Origin: Phanerochaete sordida
Lineage: Eukaryota > Basidiomycota > Agaricomycetes > Polyporales > Phanerochaetaceae
Assembly: GCA_019973155.2 (NCBI GenBank)
Contig: BPQB01000055.1
Location: 154,566-218,565, forward strand
Length of the DNA: 64,000 nt
Direction: 5' to 3'
Position numbers and translations under genes: made by a program. The notes beneath the pieces are model-generated. The model saw nothing but the letters and a program-made list of their open reading frames with translations, was not told the DNA's origin and did not search any database. Within the stretch, counting starts at the first letter, position 1. Each line of letters begins with the position of its first letter. Below are positions 53,865 to 64,000 of this stretch, piece by piece.

Positions 53865-54225
53865 CTAGGCCCGTGCACGGGCATACGAATGATTTTCGTC
53901 CGCTTGGATGGTCCGAATAGAATAAATTTTGAAACTCTCGCATCATGCGCCGCGCTCTTGTTTGCGCTGCAGGAGAAAGCATCGCCCGTGCATATCGTCG
54001 TCACAATGACATACTTCGCACAAGAGTTCTTGCAGAGCTGTCAGTTTGCGGTGGACGCTAGTGCGCTGGACGAGCATCTAGCGGGCGGAGGGACACTGAA
54101 GCAAGTTTATTGAGACGTGGTACGCGAGAGGAGACGGCGAAGATGCTTTGGGAGTTACGAGCGATGCCATTGGCCTACCCTCGCCGCATTTACCTCAGCT
54201 CGCTGAACGAGCAGATGTCAAGACC
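53865..54225 (+). pseudogene. Isolated C-terminal exon fragment of an F-box J-like gene
   Basis: Reads MIFVRLDGPNRINFETLASC, continuing IVVTMTYFAQEFLQSCQFAV, then DASALDEHLAGGGTLKQVY and a TGA at about 54112. It matches exon 2 of pseudogene J (VRVDGPNNIAAGTLA ... TITYFGKESLHSCQFAVDAS). DNA similarity continues past the stop (cgagcgatgcca and ctcagctcgctga in both). No F-box or first exon precedes it. It lies in the same position and orientation relative to the intact amine oxidase as J does relative to the ruined one. Confidence 0.85.
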
Positions 54226-54439
54226 GGGTGGGGGATTCGAAGACTTCCGGGGCTGTGATTATGGATCGGCAGTGAGGATCATCGTGCCTTCGTGGTATCC
54301 CATCTGTTAAATTTGGCTTGGTGCAGGACCAACTCAACGTGCCGGAAGGAAACGCATGCTCGTTCGGAACGCACCCTTGTGGCAGCAGGGCAGAGTCTAG
54401 CAAACCTCCACCCTACAATTATTTTCACAGTAGCCTTCA

Positions 54440-54652
54440 TGTGCTCAGCTGCGCCGGCATATTATGCTATTGCGTCCACCATGAGATTATTATGTTCCAA
54501 TCGACGGTGGTGGTAGAAGAGGAAAAGGTACTCACGGATAAGCTGCGTTAGTAGCCGTAGTAAGCAAGATAAGAAACGACAGCTGATCCCCGCGTGTGGC
54601 CCTATATGATAGCGAATAGCCGATTACTGATGGGACTACGTATCGCTTACTA
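54440..54652 (-). repeat. Inverted repeat, left arm, flanking the amine oxidase
   Basis: The reverse complement matches 59026-59265. The core shares ggctattcgctatc, tttcttatcttgcttact and, farther on, aatctcatggnggacgca. By eye the core 54541-54652 is about three quarters identical; the distal part is patchy. Confidence 0.7.
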
Positions 54653-54812
54653 TCTGCTGTAGCCAGGTGCTCGTCAGACCTCCCACGCACATGACAACGC
54701 TGTCACCTCATGCCAATGGTCAAGTACACGGAGCAACAATTATACATGTGTTCATCTGCAAGCCCCCGAGATATCTAGTGTACATTCATGTTCGATACAT
54801 AGCGCAGCTGCG

Positions 54813-57492
54813 TTAGTGCGAATTTGAGCAGCAGCTGTCCCCGTTGGGGAACGCTGCAACGCTGCGCTGGTCATTCGCTGCGGGCACGTCCATCGCCGGG
54901 CTCTGCTTGAAGAAGTTCACTGGTCGGAAGAGCAGGTTGAGGTGCTCCATAGGCATGCTACAAAGCCAGTGAATAAGTATCGTCCGATACAAATATGGGT
55001 GACACTTACACCGGCCAGTCCTCAGGACGCGGAATGTGCGTAATGCCCATCGTGAGGTAGAGCAGCACATCCTGGCCCTCGAGGCTCTCCGTGCCCTGCG
55101 CCCACTTCGTGACCGAATCGGGGTTCGCATCGCGCGAGCCCGGCACGTACTTGCCGCTCGGCCACACGCGTGAGCCGTGCGCATCCTCGACGTCGCGCAC
55201 GACCCACAGCGCGCGCTCCGCCCAGCGCGCGCGCTTCGCGACCCACGAGTCGGGCCGCGCCATGAGCGGTGTGATGCCGCCCTTGCCCATGATCGTGTAC
55301 CCCGTCGGCTTGCCCGTGACCGGGTGCCGCCGCGCGGGGTTCGTGATCGCCCAGCGCCGGTCCGTGGCGAGCTCGAAGTCGCGCGCGCCGTCGCCTGCGG
55401 TCGCGACCGGGCGGGACTTCGTCGTGAAGCCGTTCCCGGCGTGGTTCTGCGGGGAGCCCGTCGGCGCGTCGACGCGCACGATGTCCGTCTCGACGACGGT
55501 GTTCGCGAGGCCGTCGACCATCGGGTCGAGGCGCACGGAGAACATGTGCTGGTGGTACTGTGCGCTAACGCCGGGTGCGACAGTCGTCGCGAATGGGCTC
55601 GTGCTCGGATTCTTCGGGTCCTCGGCGTAGACCTGGACGATGCCTGTCAGGCGAATCTCGAGCTCGACGTTTCCGTCCTGGTAGAACATGTAGTTGAAGA
55701 TGTACTCTGCGAAGTTCATAAGCGGCGCGAAGCAAAGTGCAATAACCGAGTCGGCGCACCGTAATTCGCAAGAGTGCAGATCATCTGCACCACCAGGCGG
55801 CGGGCACGGACGGCGTGACTACGACCACCGACACGGAAGTCGGTGTGTTTCCACAGAAGGCCAGCGTCCTCCTCGTGGATGCAGATGACGTTCTTGATGA
55901 TGAACGCGGTACCGTCGTGCTTGACGAATGCGCCGGGCTACGCCGCCAAGGATCAGCTGAGAATCCAGAGTCAGATGGATGAATACTGACCAGATAGTGA
56001 ATCTGGCCAAGGCAGTCGCAGCCCAGAGTGAGCTCATTCGCCATCGTGCCCATGCCGTACTCGCCAGAGTCGAAAGCGAACTTGCGCGGGTGTGGGTGTT
56101 CGGGCGCAGCGTACGGGACGACCATCTCCGCCAAAGAAAGCCGGTAGAAGACGGGACGCACAACGCCGTCGTCGTTGTACGTCACAGTCGAGATGGCGAT
56201 ACCCTCGCGGTGGTGGAACGCTAGCAGCACAGGATCAGCCTGAGTTGCAACTCGGGTAAGCAAAGTAACCCACAGATGTGCATCTTCCACTTCTGCCACT
56301 CGAGCTCGTGGCCGTTCATCTTGAAGCTGACGCCCTCGGGCTGGACGACGTGCAGCGGCTTGATATCGTCGCGCAGCTTGTACGTCTCGCCCTGCTGCTT
56401 GAGGTTCTCCTCGATGAGGTCAGGCAGCCAGTCGTGGCGGTCGAGCGGCGGCGGGATGCGGCCGCGGCCGGACGCCGCGAGCGCGTCGTCTGCGAGGGCC
56501 GGCGGCGTCGTCTTCGCAGATGAGAGGTCAACGGGCGCGCCCGCGGCGGCGTAGTTGCCCTTCGCGGCCTTCGTGTATGCGGGCGGGAAGTCGATGTGGA
56601 TGACCTTCTGCGTGACGGAGTCGACGACGGGGATGAAGTCGAGGGGGTGCGCGTACAGGTTCTCGTGCGGCCCGAGGCGCGCGAAGAGCAGCGCCTGCTG
56701 GATGCGCTGCTTGTGCGGGAAGCGTTCGTCGTAGCCGATAGCCCAGCCGTCCGCGCAAAGCTGACTTGTCTCGATGCCTGGCATGCGTCAGGCCTCTGCG
56801 TTGTGCAGCTGGAGCAAGCGCACTCACCGACTTCCTTCGCAAGCTTCTGCACCCGCTCGTCCGCACGAATGATATCCTCGCACAGCAGCAGCTCCTCGAC
56901 TGAGATCTGCGGCTGCTGGCCCTCTGGCAGCTTCTCAATCGCTTGCACTTCCCAAGATTCGCCCTTGAGCGCTAGGATGGCGTTGTATGATACGCTGGCA
57001 CAGCCGGTGAGATCCAGTACGGGAGCATTACGAGATGAATCTGCTTACCCAGTGACCACATCGACGAACTGGAGATACGCAGATCAGCGCTTTGGAACGT
57101 GCGGATCGACAGAAGTACGCACGTCGACGTCAGACTTCCGGACAATGGTCGGTTTAGGCTCAGGCTCCTTGCCGGTCTCGAGAGGAATGCCGAGGAACGC
57201 GAGAACGTCGCGCTTGGGCGGGGGCAGGAGGCATGTCGTAATGAAGCGTATTGCCTTGATATCTGCCTTCTCCGCAATATACCGCCTCAGAGCAAGCGAG
57301 ATAGCTACAATCTATGGGCCCCAGTAGGTTCAGGAGACGATACGACGTTGTACGACGGGAAGCACTCGCCTCCTCTGGAGTCAGTGGATCCAGCGGGTGC
57401 TTGTATCCCGACAAAGCACCGGGCTTGGTCTGTTGCGCTGTGGCCGTTCCGGGCACTCCATTAACGGTCTTTGCGACTGGTGCGGCAGACAT
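54813..57492 (-). CDS. Copper amine oxidase (TPQ-dependent)
   Basis: Nine exons: 57492-57370, 57311-57123, 57068-57049, 56994-56828, 56777-56274, 56220-55991, 55937-55760, 55706-55010 and 54957-54813. Their sum is 2,253 bases, giving 750 residues, normal for the family. It starts MSAAPVAKTVNGVPG, then HPLDPLTPEE. Later blocks are KADIKAIRFITTCLLPPPKR, GWAIGYDERFPHKQRIQQAL, SFKMNGHELEWQKWKMHI, GEYGMGTMANELTLGCDCLG and CIHEEDAGLLWKHTDFR. The cofactor motif L-A-N-Y-E-Y keeps the tyrosine that becomes TPQ, and the copper-ligand region has HQHMFSVRLDP and GITHIPRPEDW. Such enzymes oxidise primary amines to aldehyde, ammonia and H2O2. No signal peptide is evident, so cytosol or peroxisome is likely; the C-terminus, SNSH, is not a clear PTS1. 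Intron 1 has a GC donor (gcgagt). Confidence 0.93.
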
Positions 57493-59632
57493 GCTTGTGC
57501 TTGCTATGTGTTATAGACCAAGTCGGCCGAGCGTGAGAGCCGAATTGGGTGTCCTGATACTGCAGAGGCGTCCTGTATTTATACTGAAAGCATTACGAAG
57601 GTACGCATGACTCGGCTGACCTCGACCGCTGCTTCCCTAGCGCTATCAGGGCTCAGTGGAACGTGCCCTTGTGCTTCCGTCCGCTCCTCCAGATATGCAA
57701 ATTGACTCTCCCGCCGAGTAGCGCGTCGAGTAATGGAGTGATCGTTTGGGGAGGTTAATAGCGCCAGCCACAGCTCGTGATAGGATGTGAGAGTCGGGAG
57801 CAAGAGCAAGCAAGGTCCTCATTGCCATGCTTGAGTCTCAGGTGCAAGCTCGCGTCTGTAACTCGTCCCGAAACCCGGTAGCTTCATGGGAAAATGCAGC
57901 CCTGCATGTGATTTGCCCAAGCAGCCACGAGATTATACCATGATCTCCCCCGAATGGTTGATATTTAGTAGGCAAAAGCCGCGCGTCTGCACAAGCGCTC
58001 ACTAAGATTCGGGCAAATATCAAAGTTCAGGCGTGCTCGCAACGCGCCTATCGACCCCATGTCTCACGCATCGCAGCGAAATAGTCGATGCTTTGGAGCC
58101 ATGCACACCGATCTAGAGCTCCGACGGCCACCCGGACAGCACGCCGGGAATTTTCATCTGTGGAATTTTTATGATATGAGGGGGCATTTGCTATCGGAAG
58201 TCGTAGAGAAACGCGTGCGACATAAGGATGTCGTAAGTCAATTGGGCGACAGCAGCCAGGAACGTGTGGCGTTCACTATCAGCGAAAGCCCAGTGGGACA
58301 GGGTCGGCAGTTGCGGGGAAGCCCGAGGGGGAACGGAGTAAGCAGAAACGTGATCAGCCTGCATGCTGAAGATGAGCATCCCGCCTTGACTCCTTGAGCA
58401 TTTTCGACGCGTCTCGAGCGGAAGGACCTGAGAAAGAAACGTATGACAATCTGCCTTGTAACCTAGAGGTTGTAATTATCTGAGCGGCGGGACATCGGAT
58501 GTGGCGCTTCCTTGGGGGTGCGCAGATCCCGGCTTCACTCGACTTGCCTTCCGCCACCGTCCTGTCTTCGATTTGCTAACGAGTCGAGCTACACTTACCA
58601 TCTTGCGGAGGAGGCAAGACACAAGGATTCTCACCTAGCGTTCCGGGCTCTCCGACGCGTCGAGACGCGCAGCGTATAGTACTGCGCTACGCCGGATGCC
58701 GCGAGCAGCGCGGTGCGCGCACGCGAGGAAGATCCAGGCGCGGGCAGCTTCATGTGCGTGGGGGCTGATTTATGCATCTCAGGGCAAGCTGAACGTACGA
58801 CCATCGCGAGCACGAGGTCGACCACTTCGTGTTCGCCAGTGCGAGCGACGCGTTCGCGCAGGCTGGGTCGATATGAAGATCTGACGAGTACCTCGTCGCA
58901 GCAAATCGAAGACCTTCAGCTGGTGCGATTCGCGTGACCCGATGGTGCTCTGCCGTTTGGCAAGAGATCTGCCCCAGCCAGGGGCTGGTTGTGCCTAGAT
59001 ACAGAGTGCTCGTCATTGATCAGGGTTATAGAAAGCGATACGAAGCCCCATAAGTAATTGGCTATTCGCTATCTTATGCCATCAGACCCGAGGATAAGCT
59101 TTTGTTTCTTATCTTGCTTACTTCGGCTATCAGTACAGCTTGTTCACGAGCATCTCCGTCATGTTGACCGTTCCCTCCCACCGCTGTCGGTTCAAGCACA
59201 ACAATCTCATGGCGGACGCAGTAGTCCAAGATCTCAGCGAAATTGAGCACACAAGTGCTATGACGAGGACGATGATAGGGCGAAGATTAAGAGTCGTAAG
59301 ACCCTCAATCCTCTCGTGCGATTGTCGTCTGACCCGCCTGGTTCCCGACAGATGAAAGGCCCACCGAAGACAATTTTCAGCAGATGTCTGTCGCCTAGAC
59401 TAGGGGCATCTGGGCGTGTTATCACCTGAGCGGGGCAAAGCGATATCCGGCGTGGCGTCCATCACGACGACGGCGTCTGCGCGTGAGTCCTTATCAGCGA
59501 ACAGAAGGCGGTCTCCCCCTCATGACTGTGGAAATTCTCAGCCGTTGGAGTCTATTCCGCAGATGATAAAGCTGCTGCGTGCGGCGAGTGGTCGCCCGCA
59601 CACTCCGTTCTCTCCTCGACCCTGCGGCGACC
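57493..59632. other. Divergent spacer, amine oxidase / permease
   Basis: About 2.1 kb separates two divergently transcribed nitrogen-metabolism genes. No gene is supported; frames at 58631-59016 (minus) are short and lack domains. The right arm of an inverted repeat lies at 59026-59265. Confidence 0.45.
59026..59265 (+). repeat. Inverted repeat, right arm
   Basis: Matches the reverse complement of 54440-54652. Shared pieces include agcgatacg, ggctattcgctatc, tttcttatcttgcttact and cggacgca-like sequence. The two arms enclose about 4.4 kb holding the whole amine oxidase gene. Confidence 0.7.
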
Positions 59633-61936
59633 ATGAGCAGAGACGCAGCACACAGCGCCGAGGTCGGCACGCTCTCGTCCGCGACGCGCGAAGACGCGGA
59701 CGAGGCGGAGCTCGCGCGCATGGGCTACAAGCAGGAGCTCAAGTAAGTCTGCGCAGCTTTCTCCCGCGCATGACTCGAATTGTGCTCAGAACTGGCAATC
59801 TGTAGACGAGACCTGGGTCTTCTCCAGGTGTGCAGACCCGCGGAAGGCTTCTGCACAGCTCAATCATGTTGACCCTGCTTTTCCCAGAACTTCGGTGTCT
59901 CCTTCTCCATCATCAGCGTCATCACCGGCGTACCATCACTATTTGCGTACGGACTGGTGCGTGTCCGGCGATGAGGATGTTCTGCCGCTGGCTCACGACC
60001 CTTGTAGAACACTGGAGGTCCAGTTGTGATGGTGTGGGGGTTCGTCGTCGTGTGTGCGTGAACATCAATCTTTATGTCTCGCGCGCCACGCTCACCTTTC
60101 GCCCCGTGCCATGTAGCCTGCTTCACCATGCTCGTAGGCCTGGCCATGGCGGAAGTCTGTAGCGCACATCCCACGAGCGGAGGCCCGTACTTTTGGGCGG
60201 CTATGCTGTCCAAGCCTGAGAACGCCGCGTTCGCGTCGTGGGTATGTGGGTGGTTCAACCTGCTTGGGCAGGTAGCGGTCACGACCGGAATCAGGTGCGC
60301 CTTGCACCATTCGCGCTGTCGTCCGCACAGCCTAACCTTGGCACAGTTATGCCGCAGCGAACTTTATCTCGACCGCGTGCACGTTCGACACCGGCTTCGA
60401 GCCATCTGCCAAGACGACTATCGGCATCTACGCTGGCGTGCTGATCCTGCAGGGTGCGCATCGCCCGCGACTCCTTGACTGCTCCGCCGTAACCTACGTG
60501 TAGGTTTGATTAATACCTTTGGTGTCCACCTGCTGCGCCAGATGAACAACGTTTCGATCTGGTGGCACGCTGTGGGCACGACTGTGCTCGTCATTGCGAT
60601 TCTGGCGAAGGCGCCTTCCCACCAGAGCGCGAAGTTCGTCTTCACCCAGTTCATCGACAACACGGGCACCGACGGCGTTGGCTGGAGTTTACGAGCCAGC
60701 CCTGCTTACTTGGTAGTGGTGAGTATTGTTTTGGTCCTGTTCCTCCACGAATCTTGACTGATTATAAACACAGGTCGGCATCTTGTTCTCGCAGTATACG
60801 CTGACAGGTGAGAACCTCGAATGTGCTCTTCGCAAACGTGGTTTGACTGCTTTCATACAAAGGCTTCGACGCCAGCGCACATGTAAGCCATTGAAAACAG
60901 CTGCACTCGGTCAGATGAACTAACGTCGTACTAAGATGACAGAAGAGACGCATAACGCTGCCATGGCAGGACCTTTGGGGATTATCATGGCCATCGGCGT
61001 GTCAGCAGTGCTTGGCTGGTACCTGATTCTCGGCCTCTTGTTCTCGATACAAGACCTCGACAGCACCATTGCGACTCCGACCGGTCAGCCTGTCGCACAG
61101 ATTTTGCTTGACACCGTTGGAGAGAAGGGCGCGAGCGTTCTCATGGTCTGTTTTTGTCAGTTCGATTATTGACACGCCCTGACTGCGAACGTGATAAATT
61201 CCACAGGTCATCATCATCGGCGCCATGTTCTTCTGCGGCACCTTCTCCGTGACGTCGAACAGTCGGATGATGTACGCGTTTGCCCGCGACGGTGGCATCC
61301 CAGGGCACAAGTTCTTCCACAAAGTCGACGCGAAGCGCAAGTCGCCCGTCCGCACAGGTCCGTCGGCCTCGCTCCTCACCTCACCCCGCATCTGACGCTC
61401 GCACAGTCTGGCTCGCGTGCACGCTGAGCTTCTGCCTGGGGCTGCCGAGCCTGGGGAGCGCGGTCGCGTTCAGCGCCGCGACGTCGATCGCGACGATCGG
61501 GCTGTACATCTCGTACGGGATCCCGATCGCGCTGCGCGTCGTGTACCGCGACCGCTTCGTGCGCGGCCCGTTCCACCTCGGCCCGTTCTCGTACCCCGTC
61601 GCGGTCGTCGCCGTGCTCTGGATCGGCTTCATCTCCATCGCGTTCATCCTCCCGACCGCGAACCCCGTCGACTCGCAGACGCTCAACTACACGATCGTCG
61701 CCGTCGGCATCATCCTCACGTACTGCCTCGGCTTCTGGGTCCTCAGCGCGCGCAAGTGGTTCACGGGCCCGATAAAGCAGATGGAAGGTGCGTGTCGTCG
61801 TCGGCGACGGGACTCTGAGGCGTGTGCTGACTGGGTTTCTCAAGCGGAACGGATGGGTATCGACGTCACAAATCCCGCAGAAATGGATAAATTGGACAAA
61901 GAGCAGGCGGACGTGAAAGAGATGGAAGCGAAGTAA
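59633..61936 (+). CDS. APC-family amino acid/amine (GABA- or choline-type) permease
   Basis: A multi-exon gene starting MSRDAAHSAEVGTLSS with a short hydrophilic N-terminus ending MGYKQELK/RDLGLLQ. Transmembrane segments follow in APC order: NFGVSFSIISVITGVPSLFA, GGPVVMVWGFVVV, HVACFTMLVGLAMAEVCSAH, PTSGGPYFWAAMLSKPENAA, WVCGWFNLLGQVAVTTGI, YAGVLILQG, INTFGVHLLRQMNNVSIWWH, VGILFSQYTLTGFDASAHMT, EETHNAAMAGPLGIIMAIGV, IIIGAMFFCGTFSVTSNSRM, and YAFARDGGIPGHKFFHKVD. The E-M-A-S-x-x-PT-S-G-G-type motif appears here as EVCSAHPTSGGPY. The late exon at about 61405-61785 holds the last four helices, and the final exon ends DKEQADVKEMEAK. This is the fungal GABA/choline permease subgroup. It is divergent from the amine oxidase, so joint amine use is plausible. 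Confidence 0.88.
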
Positions 61937-62363
61937 CTCAGCGAACAGCTATATCTCTCGACGCATCTGTATAATATATCTGCTATAGAACTGCCGATGA
62001 ACTGCTGGAGTTGCGAAATCAGCCTGTACACCGACAGCCACGTCTGTCATGTATCAGGAACCGAACGCAGACCAGAGATGCATCCCTCACGCGGTAGTGA
62101 GTTATATGCCAGTCGGAGCGCATCGCAATTAATGTCGGCGGCTATGATGCATGAACTCGAGTGGCATTCATACGAGACAGCAAGTTTCCCCTCCTTAGCG
62201 TCATGCACATACCGCCGTACAACATTACAACACGAATGATAGATTTGGTGGTATATAGATGAACAAACCATTAATGATCACAGTCCACCGCAAGCTACAG
62301 ACAGCAACAAAATGTCCAAATGAGAAACCGCGGCCGAAGAGTACGCAACTAATAACGAATCAC
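61937..62363. other. 3' spacer between convergent genes
   Basis: AT-richer, no gene; 3' ends of the permease (plus) and the GPI protein (minus). Confidence 0.6.
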
Positions 62364-63234
62364 TCAAAGGACGAGCGCGAACATCAGAGCCACGCCGAAA
62401 GCCGCGGCGGCAGATGCACCGCCCGCCACCCTCGCCGCGCCGTTCCCCAGACCGAGGGTGGGCGTGGGGTTCGAGGCCGCGCCACTCTGCGAGCTGCCAG
62501 CCGTGTTCGACGGGCCGGGGGCGGTGTTCGTGTTCGAGGCCGCGCCGGCGGTGGACTTCGCGCCGGTGGGCGCCGCGGCGCCGCTCGACGAGAAGAACAC
62601 GGCCTGCGAGCTGCTGCTCGCGAGCGGGAGCGAGAGGCTGTCGCCGCCGCTGCCCACGGCGGACGTCGGCACGCTCGTCGCGCCGGAGACGGTGAAGGAC
62701 TGCACGGGGTCGCCGGCCTCCGAGCATCCCTCCTCGAGCTCTGCGTGGGAGTCAGTGGGGCGTGCCGAACGCTATCGCGAGTGACGCACGCTCGAGGGCC
62801 TCCTGCGCCTGTGCAGCCGTGTCCGCGTCTGGGGGTCCGTCGACGCTGATGGCACAGCTCAGGCAGGATGCAACGCTGCCCATGTTGGTGTTCGTGCACA
62901 CCTCGAGGCACTTGGTCTCATCCGTTTCGCAGTCCTACGGCGTGAGAGCGTGAGGGCCCGAACATGTGTCGGGAGTGGGATCGGCTACTCACGTTGTTCA
63001 CCTGGACAAAGGTCGCGCATGCGCTTTGGCATTCGGGCGCGATGTCGCCGGGGCTGATGGTGCCACCCTGGCGCGCCTTGAGCAGCGTCCTGAACGCGCC
63101 GTGCCTAGAGACGATGGCGCTAGCCGCGACTGGGGTCGTCGTAAGAATTCAATGCGTATACCACGGGGGATGGGGGACACACCTTCGCTAGCAACAAGGA
63201 CGAGCGAGAGCAGGGCAAACTTGGCGGCGACCAT
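62364..63234 (-). CDS. Secreted cysteine-rich GPI-anchored protein
   Basis: Four exons, 63234-63183, 63129-62993, 62934-62790 and 62740-62364 (236 residues), with introns of 53, 58 and 49 bases; all phases close. The signal peptide is MVAAKFALLSLVLVASEVAA. The mature N-terminal half has eight cysteines: ECQSAC, DCETDETKCLEVC, SCLSC and a later EEGC. A Ser/Ala/Pro/Gly-rich stalk follows (TSAVGSGGDSLSLPLASSSS, APTGAKSTAGAASNTNTAPG), and the gene ends in a hydrophobic tail (AGGASAAAAFGVALMFALVL), the usual GPI-attachment design. Spacing is not a textbook CFEM domain. The protein is probably a wall or plasma-membrane surface protein. A TATA box lies about 90 bases upstream. Confidence 0.85.
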
Positions 63235-63323
63235 GATGAATGAGCAAGGACAACGAGATGAGCTGAAGAAGGAGAAGCGAAGGTGAGCTGGAGCCTGGCT
63301 CCCACCACCACACCCACCTCTTC

Positions 63324-63330
63324 CTTTATA
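63324..63330 (-). promoter_or_regulatory. TATA box of the GPI-protein gene
   Basis: Minus-strand TATAAAG within gggtataaaggaagagg, about 90 bases upstream of the ATG at 63234. Confidence 0.65.
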
Positions 63331-63464
63331 CCCACGCGTGTCGCATGGCTGTTGCTGATGTTCATTGGACCAGCCCGGACCCTGACAGCACCCGCCAAGC
63401 TGCCAATGATCTTGTCGCACTTAAAGACGCTTTGGTGGTAGGGGTATATCCGAGGTTGACCCCG

Positions 63465-63497
63465 GTAGCCGCCCTGTAGCCGCCCTGTAGCCGAGGT
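63465..63497. repeat. 11-base tandem repeat
   Basis: gtagccgccct twice, followed by a partial third copy (gtagccgaggt). Confidence 0.85.
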
Positions 63498-63578
63498 CTG
63501 CCGGTGGCGGAGCTCAAATCGAGAGATTGCATGCACTCGCTCAATCGATGCGAGGATTGTGCTTGCGCAACCCTCACG

Positions 63579-63914
63579 ATGAGCCTGTGGAGGAAGCCAA
63601 AATCAGACGAAGAGCTCAAGGGAGACCTCATCAAGCTCGACAATGTACTAGAGTGCCTGAAAGGAAATGAGCTGCGGCTTGATTATTTTTTATTCCTGCT
63701 TTTTGTGTACAAGGACTGTAATGACAAGAAGATACAGCGGAGCGCGAGGCACAGACAAATGGTGGTCGCAATCATCAACGGTTCGAACGAGTACACAATT
63801 ACCGATGTCGTCGAAGCTATGTACTCGACCGCGACGGCCTACAAGTACAGGCACGACGATAACACGATGCCTGCATCTGGAAAAATACTTTCGGTCAGAC
63901 CACTCAGCCAGTAG
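63579..63914 (+). CDS. Unrecognised small protein
   Basis: An open frame starting MSLWRKPKSDEELKGDLIKL (an in-frame Met at 63504 is also possible), about 111 residues, ending GKILSVRPLSQ. It has ordinary amino-acid composition and moderate GC, unlike the shadow frames elsewhere: charged N-terminus, then LDYFLFLLFVYKDC, then a polar C-terminal part. No domain recognised. It could be a gene, an exon, or chance near the window end. Confidence 0.35.
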   Translation: MSLWRKPKSDEELKGDLIKLDNVLECLKGNELRLDYFLFLLFVYKDCNDKKIQRSARHRQMVVAIINGSNEYTITDVVEAMYSTATAYKYRHDDNTMPASGKILSVRPLSQ

Positions 63915-64000
63915 TCCAAAGCATGGTGTACCATATGTACTGGTATAGAGCACGGCAGGTATTCTATAGATAGTCTATACCAATACATACCCGAGCGCTT

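Noticed and set aside
58631..59016. Possible membrane-protein gene between amine oxidase and permease
   Set aside because: Looked for multi-span fungal receptor-like motifs; frames are short and lack hydrophobic periodicity.

Overview
The window looks like nuclear DNA of a mushroom-forming basidiomycete (Agaricomycetes, plausibly Polyporales; inference). Nearly every gene is split by introns of about 50-60 bases with GT(A/G)(A/C)G(T/C) donors. The gene families are typical of that group: a KDZ transposase with a CxC5-type cysteine cluster, a large lineage-specific F-box family, and HET-domain proteins. There is no rRNA, CRISPR or prokaryote-style operon.

Layout. 0-9 kb: a gene-poor end, an unrecognised multi-exon gene (2.1-4.1 kb) and a KDZ transposase on the minus strand (5.6-7.9 kb). 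9-11.5 kb: HET-domain gene 1. 11.9-14.4 kb: minus-strand members of an F-box family, two fragments and one intact gene. 14.7-26.3 kb: a conserved housekeeping block with DPH3, a LTO1/Yae1-type gene, a WHI2-like BTB phosphatase activator, a MED25-like vWA gene, a rhodanese-domain gene and a 78-residue membrane peptide. 26.7-49 kb: nine plus-strand F-box paralogs in tandem, six intact and three broken, interrupted by an amidase and a ruined copper amine oxidase. 49.8-52 kb: HET-domain gene 2, facing the array. 53.9-63.2 kb: another F-box fragment, an intact nine-exon copper amine oxidase, an APC-type amine/amino-acid permease and a GPI-anchored cysteine-rich wall protein.

How the parts fit. The F-box paralogs share an N-terminal P-x-ELQ-x-x-x-LD-x-L-x-x-x-R F-box, an LRR-like body and one phase-1 intron at the same place. 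Several also share a 17-base upstream element, so they arose by local duplication and are turning over by birth and death. HET genes lie on both sides. I read this as a fast-evolving accessory region, possibly of nonself-recognition type, inserted around a conserved block (inference). The second accessory theme is nitrogen scavenging: amidase, amine oxidase and permease lie within 20 kb of one another.

The best single observation is a 1,242-base element with two identical 226-base terminal repeats and a 5-base target duplication (ttcct). It sits inside one F-box gene, and conceptual removal of the element plus one target copy restores the reading frame exactly. It is a short, non-autonomous, LTR-retrotransposon-like element that appears very recent.
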